From Lottia gigantea (taxonomy: Eukaryota; Mollusca; Gastropoda; Lottiidae), in assembly GCF_000327385.1 (NCBI RefSeq), contig NW_008706876.1:351883-415882 (forward strand): a stretch of 64,000 nucleotides of DNA. The letters run 5' to 3'. Of the stretch, positions 1-12,393 are shown piece by piece. The translations under genes and the position numbers were made by a program. Below the pieces are notes generated by a model, which searched no databases, was not told where the DNA came from, and saw only the letters and a list, made by a program, of their open reading frames with translations. The number at the start of each line of letters is the position of its first letter. Positions within the stretch are counted from its first letter, which is position 1.

Positions 1-913
1 CGATACTAGTGGTCAGAATCTACGATCATCTGCAGGCCCATAGCTACAGTCTGGCAGATTCATCTCTTTTTATAAAGCTGAACAAAAGTAATTGTGGTGC
101 ACTCAGGTCGATTTAATCTGACGACTGATCAGATTCTCCAATTGACCACCAGTTATTGATGTTTCAATAACTCATCTTCCATCCGAAATTTAACGCAACA
201 CAAAACATCTTATTTGTTTCATAATGTGAGCTCAGTTCGACTTGTGATTATCAGATCAGCGTCCGATCGGTCGCAGTTGAACGAAAATCATTTGGCCCTT
301 GTTGCAACATCACGGTAAAACAATTTAGAAAAATAACCCACCGTGTGAACTGCTCAAAACAGTACCGATTATCATACCAATCATCCAAATATACTGCAAT
401 AAACGCATTTTGAATTTCCTCAAACGATATGATATAAGAACTTCATCTGGGAAAATAACTCTGCGTTGAAACTATATCTGGATCCCTAATAACATAATAT
501 AACGTGAAAAAATTATCAATACGTTTTGTCTCGGATAATTGAAACCATTGTTAAACTAAATGTATAAATCAAATTTGAGAATTGTTTAAAATATTGGTCA
601 AAGTATCTTAAACAACTTGCTTATAAAACAACGGCTCGCGTCAGTTGAAAAATCCAGAAAACATTAGAACTTACCTTTTATGGAATTCTAGTCCATTTAC
701 TATGACAACGAATGAGTTTGTTTGTTCATTTGAATACTGCGTCTGTAAAGTTATAACAACCGAGGCAAATTAAATATTAATCATTACTTCAGATCCAAAG
801 TAGATATAAATCAATTTTAAATATATCTCGAGTAAAGAGGTTGTTCCACACCAACCTATATCATTATATTTGATATACTTGGTGAAAATTTTTTTTAAAC
901 AATGTGCACAATA
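1..913. other. No gene seen
   Basis: AT-rich sequence without convincing exons. A CAGGCCCATAGCTAC piece at 31-45 resembles possible transposon ends elsewhere in the window. No tandem structure. Confidence 0.5.
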
Positions 914-975
914 TAACCCGTGAGTAGTATACCATAAAATTTCGCTTCGTTATGTGATCACCAACTTTGACGTCG
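914..975. repeat. Family C fragment
   Basis: GAGTAGTATACCATAAAATT then TTCGTTATGTGATCA and GACGTC matches 21855-21890, and a following GACGTCACTT near 21997. Confidence 0.45.
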
Positions 976-1267
976 CTTGAGGACTAATATATTTATAAGT
1001 TTCCGCCACATGCGTCTTAGACCAGGCTTGTAGCGTTTAGAATAATTGATAGCCAATTGTGAGGACTGTCAACGATGATGACATAGGGTTCGGTGGAATA
1101 AGTGCAGTAAGCGCTATTGGAGGGGCAATTACCTGAGAAAGTTTTCAGAGTTATTGTCGGATAATCCCGGTGTCGAAGGTGGTTTCCGTCTTTAAAGGCC
1201 ATTAAACCAAAACTGTTGAGCATATTTTGAGGTTTGTCAGCTGGATGACCAAGATTACAACCATTCA

Positions 1268-1388
1268 GAAATGAATTGAATGGAGTTTTACGCCCTACTC
1301 TGCACCTACTTGGGCTAACGAAAACGGGCAACACCATGTAGTGTGCAAAGAGGGAAAATTTGTTAGCACAGCTGGGGGATCTTTAACA
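1268..1388 (-). mobile_element. Diverged SINE fragment
   Basis: It follows the SINE tail and central block: GAAATGAATTGAATGGAGTTTTACG, a GGGCTAACGAAAACGGGCAAC block, and GGGGGATCTTTAAC at the end. The copy is clearly older than those at 7.7 and 24.5 kb. The minus-strand open frame here is not a gene. Confidence 0.75.
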
Positions 1389-1954
1389 TTCTAAAAACTG
1401 AACCAAGCTATGATCTTGTTAATTGCGGCAATTGTGACTTTTCGTAATCAATTATACAAATGTGATTTTGGAAGCAGAAAAAGCTAATAACATAATAATA
1501 CTATTATTAATAGTCACCAAAATTTATCAAATCTAAATTTATTTACGAAAACTCGGTGATTTGTGTTAAGTTAGATACGAGTAATCCTAACAAATTATGA
1601 CTCTAATGATGCAAATGATTAGACCAATTTGGTTTGAACATTTTTCAGCCAAACATTGCCTATAGTGTGATGTGGGATGACACAATGGTTCACTTTTAGT
1701 TTGTTCATCTGAAAGGAAAGGTAATTTATTAAGTACAATGTGTAATAATTTCAATTAACAACGTTCTTATATATGAAGAAACTAAGGAAAGCTTTAGGAA
1801 AGAAAAAAATATAATTGTTTTCGTGAGAATTTTTCCAGACTTTTAACTTGATTGAAAGGTTAGATGTTAGGTTCGATCAGCTCACATGAAAAGTGAAGAA
1901 TACAATGGGATCACCCAATAATAATGTCCAGGGTCCCAAAACTCCAGAAGCACC

Positions 1955-2108
1955 AATAAACATAACAGGATACTATATATAATATAATATATAATTAAGA
2001 CAGTGCCTCAACTACCATTGGGACTGGTTAGACAATAAACATTACAGAATAATATATATAATATAATATATAATTAAGACAGTGCCTCAACTACCATTGG
2101 GACTGGTT
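1955..2108. repeat. Tandem duplication, 79-bp unit
   Basis: Two copies start at 1955 and 2034 (AATAAACAT..). Both contain an AT-rich TATATAATATAATATAT tract and GACAGTGCCTCAACTACC. They differ at a few bases. No gene is seen. Confidence 0.9.
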
Positions 2109-2563
2109 GAACAAAGTTGACGGGAGCCCACACCTTAAGGGGCCGCCCGCTCCTAGAAGAAAATACAAAAAAGCTAAAGCCTACACAAATAAAATCAAAC
2201 AATGTAACCTGTGTTTAAATGAAAAGCTTTCCATCTTTAATGCCTGTAAGTACGCTTCTTAAAACAAACATTCTGAACTCTTCTCAAAATGTAGACATGA
2301 GAATGTGCTACTTCAGTGGGGATGCAGGCTGGCTGACAATAGATCAGTTGTCTGAAGATCGCATAGCATGAAACTCTTGAGTAACAACATGTTTTATTTA
2401 GGTTCTGTTTCAATATTTCTATATCGCTCTACATTATTGATGTATAGAGCACTACTTTAACAATGATTTATTTTGTTATTGTATTGTTGTATGCTATAGC
2501 CTACATATTATAAATCGAATATTGAATAAGGTGAACGAAGTTGTCGAAATAATCAATATTTTC

Positions 2564-2916
2564 ATTAAAAAGATGGGTTCCCTTATTTTCATTTATGAAA
2601 ATGAAAATACTAATACTTATATATATAGAAAGTACAGCCTGGTGTTCTAGTGACGTGGAAAAATACCAGTTTGTCTCACATGTCCATAATTAATTCATAA
2701 TAAGCTAAATAAGAAAGAATTACCAGCAAAATACCAATGTGTGACCGATCAAGAAAGGTCAAAAAGTCTTTTTTGTTTATCCAGACTGTACATAGTACAT
2801 GGACATTTATAGTTGGTTGAAACTCTTAATTACATGCAATAAGGACATAATGATATATTTAAGAATATATGATAATTTATTAGAAACACCAATTAATCAA
2901 ATAATTTGCTTAATTT
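2564..2916 (+). repeat. Dispersed repeat B, copy 1
   Basis: It is colinear with 10608-10936 over about 350 bp. Shared blocks include AAAGATGGGTTCCC, CCAGTTTGTCTCACATGTCC, AAAAAGTCTTTTTTGTTTAT and TTAGAAACACCAATTAATC. It has no open frame or obvious terminal repeats. It could be a non-autonomous transposon or a diverged duplication. Confidence 0.85.
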
Positions 2917-4493
2917 GATTTAAAATAAGGAAACCTATCTTTAAGGATAGAATCTATGTTTTCTTCGGTTAGGAAAAAAAGAACAAAAACAATAACGCAA
3001 AATTCTATCAAATTGTCGGTATCCCCATGGAAACTAATTGTGTCCCTTATGTTAAGCGACTTAATTTAGTGCTCTATGAAGGCAATCGCTTTTAAAAAGC
3101 GACGTATATATATCTTGACGATGCTTTGTCCATGAGTAATAATATTAGCTTCCTGAATAAAAAGAATAATAATAGCTTCTCGGACTCCGTACAAAAAACA
3201 TTCTGATAAATAAGAGATTAAGGACACAAGGGATTTGACAAACAAAGCCTATTTAGATTTACTTATCGGACACGAATGTCACCCTGAACAATCTGTAAGA
3301 CTGTATTTTAATTTACTAATTGTTTATCTTTTCTTTAATATTCAACTCGTCAACCTATGGCAAGAATCTTTTTCAATTTATTCGCTATATTCGAGTACGT
3401 TTATTGAAAGAGTTGTATTAATTTGGGGATATATAATTCTCTCTGTAAACGTACACGAACATATCGATCCCCAAAATAAAATTACGGGACTCAATTTTAC
3501 GGTATACTACTCCTGTTTCAACAATTTACATTGTCATCATCATTGTAAAAAAAGCAACCCATGAGTATAATAATATATATATAATGGTGTTCCGTTATTT
3601 TATTTTACTGTCGCTTAACGATTATCTTCAAATTTGAAAGTCTCAATTAAAACGTTTCATGGTCGACATCACGACGCCATTGCCAAAACAATAAACTGTA
3701 TTTCATCATATCATGTTTGCTCAACAGTTAGCAACAGTTCCTTACTTCTGATCATCTGTACAGTGATCAGGGTATAACGAACTTCATGTTATACCTTGAA
3801 TGCAACTGCTACCTGTTTCACGGAATGCAGTGATTATTGTTTACAGACTGCCTCTGATTGGCTGTGTTCGCTTATGTTCAAATCAACCAAATCACTGCAT
3901 TTACAAACTGTTGTGACAGAAGAAAGGTGACCATTGCAGTCAAGGTATTAGATAGAATTCTTCTGATGAGTGTCTATTTCTTGTTGACCTACTTTCATGT
4001 AATTTTTGTAGGACAGTTTCTCCCGTGAGATATTAAATACGTTAAGAATATCCTATAGATTAAGGAAATGAATTATTACCTATGTAAAATTCATAAAGTT
4101 CCATGCACGAATATCGGATTTCCTGAATATTTATCAATAACATAAAGGAAATTACTATGATTTATGTTTATGAAATATCGATATTTTTAAGTTATAAGAT
4201 TGTACAAATGAGCACGTTACATCGCAACATTAAAACAAATGCAGTAAAGTGAACACAAGCTGAAATCCAATTTTAAATGACATTCTCTAATGGATTACGA
4301 AAACGAGCTGCAATTTAGCAGTTTGATATTTCCTTTATCACACAGTTCGATTTATCAATAAAACAAAAATCTATAATTGGTTTATAGTTTTTCGTTTATG
4401 ACTTATTAACTTGTGTTATGATTTAGCCATATCAAAAAGTTCAAGATCTGATGTCTACGGTGGCTCACATACGACATTTTCCCCTTTTTATTT
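2917..4493. other. No gene seen
   Basis: AT-rich; contains the family C arm at 3490-3545 and otherwise unique sequence. 3790-3910 has somewhat higher GC, and AGTGATTATTGTTTAC and GTTCGCTTATG motifs, but nothing diagnostic. Confidence 0.4.
3490..3545. repeat. Family C fragment, inverted
   Basis: CAATTTTACGGTATACTACTC, TGTTTCAACAATTTACATTG and CATCATCATTG are the reverse complement of the family C arm order. The open frame 3235-3564 that spans it is not supported as a gene. Confidence 0.5.
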
Positions 4494-4754
4494 AGAATTA
4501 AAAACTTTTTTTTTACTTGGTGAAAATTAATTTTGAATTAATAACTTTGATTTTCACCTAGGTGATAATTATTTTCACCTAGGTGAAAATTAGGTGATAA
4601 TTCTTGTAATTTTTAATTAAAAACTTTAATTTTCACCTAGGTGATAATTATTTTCACCTAGGTGAAAATTAGGTGATAATTCTTGTAATTTTTAATTAAA
4701 AACTTTAATTTTCACCTAGGTGATAATTATTTTCACCCAGGTGAAAATAATTAT
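4494..4754. repeat. Palindromic minisatellite with CACCTAGGTG cores, 79-bp unit
   Basis: About three units, each with two perfect palindromes of the type TTTTCACCTAGGTG(A)AAA separated by an AT-rich spacer ending TTTTTAATTAAAAACTTT. Single strands could form hairpins or a cruciform. No coding potential. Confidence 0.92.
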
Positions 4755-5139
4755 CGCTCAACTATAGCGACGACTCATTTAACCCATCTAAATTTTTCAG
4801 GAGGGGCCAAATTTGTTCACGGAGGAGGGGTTTGGGATTGCTCTAGTTACTGGCCTGTCTTCACACTAAGAACATCGATTTCGATTTTGGTAGTCTAGAG
4901 TCTCGAGGCCTTGCAGTCATCTGAGATTCAGTGCCTGTCCCGGACTGTGGAATCATGTAAGAATAGGAGCCACGACCTATCCCCAATCCTCCCCTTACTT
5001 CCCGACAAAGACAGACACCTACACAGGCTACTCAAGGTTGAAATCTTAACAGACCAATTGTCCCGTCTTGCATCGAGACAGACTTTCAGATGGCTGTTAT
5101 TCGTGTTTGGGTCTAGTAGTTTATGATTATACAACCGGT

Positions 5140-6850
5140 CTTATGATTTCCCGTATCGAACAGTTTAGAATCTGTCAACATGGGTTATGATTTCTCATAT
5201 TGAACGATGTCGACTTACATTTAGAACTATATGTCAACTTGTGTTATGTTTTGTTCATATATAACTATTATGTCAACTTGTGTTATGTTTTGTTCATATA
5301 TAACTATTATGTCAACTTCTTGTGTTATGATTTTATCTTATAGGACTATATGTCAACGCGTGTTATGATTTCTCTTAATGAATTTAGTCAACCTGTGTTA
5401 TTGTTTTCATATAGAACTATATGTCAACTTGTGTTATGTTTTGTTCATATATAACTATTATGTCAACTTGTGTTATGTTTTGTTCATATATAACTATTAT
5501 GTCAACTTCTTGTGTTATGATTTTATCTTATAGGACTATATGTCAACGCGTGTTATGATTTCTCTTAATGAATTTAGTCAACCTGTGTTATTGTTTTCAT
5601 ATAGAACTATATGTCAACTTGTGTTATGTTTTGTTCATATATAACTATTATGTCAACTTGTGTTATGTTTTGTTCATATATAACTATTATGTCAACTTCT
5701 TGTGTTATGATTTTATCTTATAGGACTATATGTCAACGCGTGTTATGATTTCCCTTAATGAATGAAGTCAACTTGTGTTACTGTTTTCATATAGAACTAT
5801 ATGTCAACTTGTGTTATGTTTTGTTCATATAGAACTATATGTCAACTTGTGTTATGTTTTGTTCATTTAGAACTATATGTCAACTTGTGTTATGTTTTGT
5901 TCATATATAACTATTATGTCAACTTGTGTTATGTTTTGTTCATATATAACTATTATGTCAACTTCTTGTGTTATGATTTTATCTTATAGGACTATATGTC
6001 AACGCGTGTTATGATTTCTCTTAATGAATTTAGTCAACCTGTGTTATTGTTTTCATATAGAACTATATGTCAACTTGTGTTATGTTTTGTTCATATATAA
6101 CTATTATGTCAACTTGTGTTATGTTTTGTTCATATATAACTATTATGTCAACTTCTTGTGTTATGATTTTGTCTTATAGGACTATATGTCAACGCGTGTT
6201 ATGATTTCCCTTAATGAATTTAGTCAACCTGTGTTATTGTTTTCATATAGAACTATATGTCAACTTGTGTTATGTTTTGTTCATATATAACTATTATGTC
6301 AACTTGTGTTATGTTTTGTTCATATATAACTATTATGTCAACTTCTTGTGTTATGATTTTATCTTATAGGACTATATGTCAACGCGTGTTATGATTTCTC
6401 TTAATGAATTTAGTCAACCTGTGTTATTGTTTTCATATAGAACTATATGTCAACTTGTGTTATGTTTTGTTCATATATAACTATTATGTCAACTTGTGTT
6501 ATGTTTTGTTCATATATAACTATTATGTCAACTTGTGTTACTGTTTTCATATAGAACTATATGTCAACTTGTGTTATGTTTTTTCATATATAACTATTAT
6601 GTCAACTTGTGTTATGTTTTGTTCATATAGAACTATATGTCAACTTGTGTTACTGTTTTCATATAGAACTATATGTCAACTTGTGTTATGTTTTGTTCAT
6701 ATATAACTATTATGTCAACTTCTTGTGTTATGTTTTGTTCATATATAACTATTATGTCAACTTGTGTTATGTTTTGTTCATATATAACTATTATGTCAAC
6801 TTCTTGTGTTATGATTTTATCTTACAGAACTATATGTCTACATGCTTTAT
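5140..6850. repeat. Long minisatellite with 190-bp higher-order units
   Basis: The basic units, 34-41 bp, follow the pattern TGTCAACTTGTGTTATG then TTTTGTTCATATATAACTAT. Groups of five differing units form a 190-bp higher-order repeat: the diagnostic ACGCG variant recurs at 5356, 5546, 5736, 6002, 6192 and 6382. Spacings are 190, 190, 266, 190 and 190; the 266 gap carries two extra 38-bp units. The edges (5140-5210, 6800-6850) are more diverged. The open frames of 60-100 codons in it arise because several units are 39 bp, a multiple of three, and lack stops. Confidence 0.95.
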
Positions 6851-7695
6851 GTTTTCTCTTTACAATTCCTTGCATTATCGTATTTATGGAACATTGCGTC
6901 TCTAACAAATAATTAAAAATTCCAAATAAGGTAAGGTTGCGCTTATTTAAAGGACAAAATACCAGGGTGGTCGTATTCATTTGTGTTTCTCTGTTGTATT
7001 CTCTAAAATCAATTATAAAAGACGAACGTCATTAAAAATAAATAGGAATTTCTTTAGAAAATTTGATTACCAACGGTATTGTTGAGTAAGGACAAATAAA
7101 AACTTGAAAATGTCATACAATGTGCAAAAATAAGAAAAAAAAAACAAATAACCGACCGATTATCCAATGAAAATATAATGTACTTGAATCAAGAGCAATA
7201 ATACTAACTTAGGCTACAAATTGCAAGAATATTCAATATTAGCGATTTTGTCATTAATTGTATTGAAATGTATAGATAAAGTGCCCAAAGAACGATTCTT
7301 TTTAAAAGTATTCTGAAAAATGTACTTCACAGTTGATGGCCTCAAGTTATTTATCCTCACATTAAAATTACTTAGACAAATCGATCTACGTCCTAATGGG
7401 TCGTGTTTTATCAGAAAAATGAAGAAAAGAGTGGTATAAAGATACTCAGAGGTTTGGAATCATAGATTGTAACATTGTAGTTAAGCAATGCAACAAAAGC
7501 ACACTTTACTTAAGTTCGCGCCTGATCTATTTATAATAATGTAAGAACCATACGTTATTCCATGTGGGAATCACTGCTATATAGGGACCATTATCAAAGA
7601 CATAACACGGGGATGTTCGATGTTTATCACATCTAGGAACATGGTTTTCTACTAGTCCGAAACATCTGCCTCTACTCGTTTTAAAAAAAACTTTG

Positions 7696-7944
7696 GAAAT
7701 GAAATGAAATGAATGGAGTTTAACATCCTACTTTTCTGTGCCATGTGGGCTAATGAAGACGGACAACGCCATGCAGGGTGCCATGAGGGAAATTTTGCCA
7801 GGACATGCTCTTTTTCGATTTCCAACTGTCGAGGGATCTTTAACGTGCACAGCCTGTAGCACACGGGGCCTTGGTTTATCGTCTCATTCGAACGACTGGA
7901 CGCTTTTTCCATGTCAGCCCCTCTTACCTGCATCACTGACAGGG
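7696..7944 (-). mobile_element. Head-truncated SINE copy
   Basis: It matches the 24.5-kb SINE from the GAAATGAAATG tail through the ACCATGTGGGCTAATGAAGACGG-like block (here GCCATGTGGGCTAATGAAG) and CCAACTGTCGAGGGATCTTT to CATCACTGACAGGG. The tRNA-like head is missing; unrelated sequence starts at about 7945. The open frames on both strands here are by-products of the repeat. Confidence 0.88.
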
Positions 7945-8060
7945 CCAATGTTTCTCTCCCTACACCAGTAAATATCTGTCCAAATAGGCTGGAATGCAGA
8001 AAGATGTTTCGGTCTAGGCCTGCTACATGCCGTGTAAGATTTCCCTCTACGGTACAGTTA
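7945..8060. repeat. Repeat fragment shared with 28.66-28.75 kb
   Basis: CCAAATAGGCTGGAATG...AGATGTTTCGGTCTAG corresponds to CCAAATAGC...GACTGGAATAGAGACAGATATTTCGGTCTA near 28690-28735. It directly adjoins the truncated SINE, so it may be a second repeat or an alternative SINE head. Confidence 0.5.
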
Positions 8061-8973
8061 AAAAATCGAAAAAAATGTACGCTAATGCCATGGTCCTGGC
8101 CAAATTTCACGCCTGTTTTAGTCCATTAAGAATTAGTGTTTATATTTAGATCCGCTTTTTCTTCCTAATTCCTCCCTTTTATTTTACAATATTTATTGAA
8201 TTTTTAATTGTGTTTTTAATTATGACATCTCTTGACTTTCTTGTCTAAAATTCCAAAATTAAGTGTAATCTTTTTTATATTATTGGAGTGGCACTGTGAA
8301 TAGATCATTAATACGTAAAGAGTGCTTAAATGTCATGTAGATTTAAGAGATACTGAAGTCTTTTTTATCGATTTACAAGACAACTAGGTAATCCTTTCAT
8401 GTGATGAATTCAGGCAGCTGAAAAAAAAACCTCTATTCTATCAGAGAGTTGAATGGATATTCAAGTAGAAGAAAAATTCAATCCACTGCAGTGTTAAAAC
8501 ACGTTTCATACTTATATGCTTGATAGGAGTTAGGATAGGATACAAATTATTCTGACGGGTTTTTTGTTTCTATTTTTTCTTCGCAAGGGTTAGATCAACT
8601 ATCGCTGTGAGTACAAACAATTGGTTAAAAAAATATTGCAGGAGTTTTGAATTAAATAATGCAAACAATTTAATAATGGACCATACCGCCTTCTTCTCAA
8701 ACATCTTAAACTGAGTGAAAACGTCAGAAGGAATATCATCCTCTTCAGCTAGCGTTTATTGAAATTTATTTTACGACGCTTTCAAATAGCATCAAGGGAA
8801 ATAACTACAATTAAGCATATTCGACCTTCAAGTTTCAAACGACTTGTTTACTAGTTTGTCAGTTTATATATAGTTTAATCCACGGATGTTATATTTATTG
8901 ATTAAAATTCGAAGACATACTTATTAATAACTGAACTATTTTGATTAAACTTTCCCATTATTTCCCACTGTAG

Positions 8974-9108
8974 TCTTGTTCAATTACAATGATAATTATT
9001 AAGAAGCCGGTCCAGGCCCTCTTTCAGATACGACAGAGGCTAAATGACCAGCAGTACAATAACATACGCCGAGACGTATTGTTTCTATGTAACAGATTGG
9101 AAGATTAA
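8974..9108 (+). CDS. Exon-like open stretch of unknown identity
   Basis: A strong 3' splice site (TTTCCCATTATTTCCCACTGTAG) ends at 8973, and the following 135 bases are open in one frame to TAA at 9106. Met is at 8989. The peptide includes KKPVQALFQIRQRLNDQQ and RRDVLFLCNRLED; its amphipathic spacing loosely recalls the start of a death-effector-type helical bundle, which is only an impression. The stretch is more GC-rich than its flanks. It could be a 3'-terminal exon whose upstream part is not found, a gene fragment carried by a repeat, or chance. Confidence 0.22.
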   Translation, partial: SCSITMIIIKKPVQALFQIRQRLNDQQYNNIRRDVLFLCNRLED

Positions 9109-10607
9109 AAATCACTCCGTGTGGTTTAATATTAGAATATTCTTGTAATGTATGTGTAAAGGGATAATTTCACAAAACATCCAGCACAGATAGAGCCTTC
9201 TACATGTATCCTGTAGTTACCTGCAGTCTTACTACCATATATTCCTTTAAGTTATAGTGTGTTTGTTAGGAGGGGGGTGGGGGGGTACCTGCTGCATGTG
9301 ATCTTCCACGATAAAAAAGATAACTCACATAACTTTTACACCTCTGCCTGTGTTTTCTAGTTGTTATAACTGCACCATAAAGCGAACTACCTGCAATAAT
9401 TAGTGAAAATAAGAGATCAATAGCCGGTAGAGATCAATGTCAGCTATCCATATTATATTTCAGAATTGAGAGTTCCAGCTCTTCTACAATTCAGTTTTTA
9501 AAAGTCAAAATATTGGTGTTACTTTTTAGCAAGTCCGTTCCAAAAGAAAAGTTTACAAAACTCACCAATGATCAAGATGTTGAATACAATGTTGTGTTTC
9601 ATTCAAATCGTTTTATTATTAAACTGATAACATCCAATATCTGAAATAGAAAATGTAAAAAATACTAAATTCAAAAGAAATAAGGGATATTTCCCTACCA
9701 AATAATAATATAACTGCATACCTTTAAGTAGGTATATAGATATAATAGGCTATGAATAGGGTTTTAAGTCGTATTTTCATGTACTTGATTTGGTTAACGA
9801 AGACGGCATTCAGTGAACAATGCAATTTTCGAGGATTGAGGCATTAGCTCAGTCAATTTCTATCTGTCGAGTGGTCCACAAATAGCACAAACTGTGTCGC
9901 ATGGGACCTCCCCTTATAAGGTGGCACGAATAAAGTAGGGGTCAATTACCAATCTTGGAGGGCAAGGTAGTTTGTTCTCTAATAATGACGACTCACCATT
10001 TAACAATTTGCAGGATCACAATTTGATATCTACAAGCCAACATTTTATCTTACTGTTAAGAACATTTCATATCTGTAATAAATCATTCAATCAGATTAAA
10101 ATTCAAAAACATGGATGTTCCGTGCCATTTTTCTGCAAGTGATCCACTTGTTATTCATGATCTGACGAATTTCTTATTCATGTCCTGTTCAGGGCAATTT
10201 AGTTTTCAACCAATACTAATATACAGTAAGTAATGTCTGTATCAAATATTTTGTACAATATAAGATTTCCTTGCTCTTTGTGAGTAGTTGGGTATCTATT
10301 GTTTTAAATGGACTCGTACTTGTAGTGTCTTACCCTTTTTAAAAGAGTTTTTGATTGGTTAGCATTAATTATGACAACTGTGGATGGTAGTTGATTCTTA
10401 ACAAATCACCAAATGTAGATGACATTTGCTGAAACATGGTTAGTGGATTCACCTGCAAAAAAAAAGAGAAGATCTGCATTTTAATCATATCAAAAGTTTT
10501 TCAAATCACTTACATCAGACTCTGATATATAAGAATAAAGGGACTACATCCCTTCGGTAAAAAAAAGGCCCCCTTCCAACAAAAATCCACAAGATTATTC
10601 CTTACTT

Positions 10608-10936
10608 ATTAAAGATGGGTTCCCATCCCATCTAAATGCTAATACTCATATAAATAGAAAGTAGAGGTGTTCTAATGACTTGGAAATATACCAGTTTGTC
10701 TCACATGTCCATAATTAACTTAATAAGAAGAAAATTACAAGCAGAAATTCAATGAGTGCGCTATCAAGAAAAGTCAAAAAGTCTTTTTTTGTTTATCCAG
10801 ACTCTACATAGATGGGCATTTATGATTGGTTAAACCTCGTAATTACAATGTATATGCAATAAGAACATAATGATATGATTAAGAATACATGATAATCCAT
10901 TAGAAACACTAATTAATCAAATAGTTTGCTTAATTT
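10608..10936 (+). repeat. Dispersed repeat B, copy 2
   Basis: The same order and orientation of blocks as the copy at 2564-2916, with small insertions and deletions and many substitutions. Flanks of the two copies differ, so the borders mark a discrete unit. Confidence 0.85.
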
Positions 10937-11198
10937 AACACTAAAAATTATGCCTAGGCCTAACAGTTAAATAATTCAAGTCGTTTTCAGATGTAAGAAA
11001 GTTAATTATAAAAAAAACTCACCATATATAAAAGGTCTATTTGCCAAAACCGATTTAACTCTGAATATCAATAATTTTTCTAATCTGCTGTAACAGTAAA
11101 AAGAGTTACATTTATATAATAAAAATATTTTCTTGTTATTTGTCCTACTTTAATCATGCAAATTTTCACAATCATAAATATCATCTAATAGGCTAACA

Positions 11199-11845
11199 AT
11201 CCCCACCCCCTAATTCTAAACCAGTCTACCCTCATCCCTACCTTAAAATCTTATTCTAAACTAACAATTATAGAACACCATTACTTTACTACCCCCACCC
11301 CCTAATTCTAAACCATTCTACCCTCATCCCTACCTTAATATCTTATTCTAAACTAACAATTATAGAACACCATCACTTTAATACCCCCACCCCCTAATTG
11401 TAAACCAGTCTACTCTCATCCCTGCCTTAATATCTTATTCTAAACTAACAATTATAGAACACCATCACTTTAATACCACCACTCCCTAATTCTAAACCAG
11501 TCTACTCATCCCTACCTTAATATCTTATTCTAAACTAACAATTATAGGACACCATCACTTTAATACCCCCACTCCCCAATTCTAAACCAGTCTACTCTCA
11601 TCCCTACCTTAATATCTTATTCTAAACTAACAATTATAGGACACCATCACTTTAATACCACCACCCCCTAATTATAAACCAGTCTACTCTCATCCCTACC
11701 TTAATATCTTATTCTAAACTAACAATTATAGAACACCATCACTTTAATACCCCCACCTCATAATTCTAAACTAGTCTACTATCATCCCTACCAATTGTAC
11801 ACCAGGCTACCCTCATCCAACTTTATATTTTATTCCAAACTATTT
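11199..11845. repeat. 92-bp minisatellite
   Basis: About 6.5 copies, e.g. CTAACAATTATAG at 11261, 11353, 11445, 11535, 11627 and 11719 (spacings 92, 92, 90, 92, 92). Each unit has a C-rich segment (CCCCCACCCCCTAATTC) and an AT-rich segment. The right end decays after 11760. Confidence 0.95.
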
Positions 11846-11899
11846 TAGGACACTCCCTTCCCTAATTAGACATATACATAGGCAATATATGCGATGGAA

Positions 11900-12045
11900 T
11901 AAATCCAGCACCGTTAAAGATCCTTTGACAGTTGGATGCCGAATAATAGTAGCCTTAAGCCTGTGCTTAAAGAACATGGAAGCTGGAAAAATTGCCCCCA
12001 TTGAAAACTGCATGGAGCTGCCCCTGTTTATAAGCCAAATCATAT
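11900..12045 (+). mobile_element. Diverged SINE fragment, opposite orientation
   Basis: GTTAAAGATCCTTTGACAGTTGG is the reverse complement of the SINE block CCAACTGTCGAGGGATCTTTAAC, and GGAAAAATTGCCCCCATTG answers to CAATGAGGGAAATTTTGCC. Ends are not visible. Small open frames on both strands come from the repeat. Confidence 0.6.
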
Positions 12046-12393
12046 TAAAACATACTGGTACATTGACTGCATCCCATTCACGGTTATCATATTTCAGAAA
12101 TAATTTAAAGGGATTGTGAAGTGGTTTTTAAAAACGTTCTATGTGTATCACATTTAACACTAATAGCCTCCATTTGAACCATTCCAATACAAATGACTTA
12201 TATATAGGCTACCGTTGCTGTTTCGCCTTGGCAGGGATATATGATAAAATTATATAGGGTATCTGCGATAGTGACGTCACCAAAAACTTAGTTTGAGTGG
12301 AGTTGCATGAACCACAGCCGTGAATGAAAATTGGAATGGTGCAAATTAATGCTATCAGTCCAATCAAAACTTTGAATGAAGAAAATGGCTTAC

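Noticed and set aside
5801-6912. Overlapping + strand frames of 60-100 codons rich in NLCYVLFIYNYYV-type repeats
   Set aside because: They lie entirely in the 190-bp higher-order minisatellite. Units of 39 bp lack stops by chance, and the frames overlap each other in different registers.
7652-8129. Frames on both strands around 7.65-8.13 kb
   Set aside because: They overlap a truncated SINE and an adjoining repeat fragment; the same residues appear at other SINE copies.
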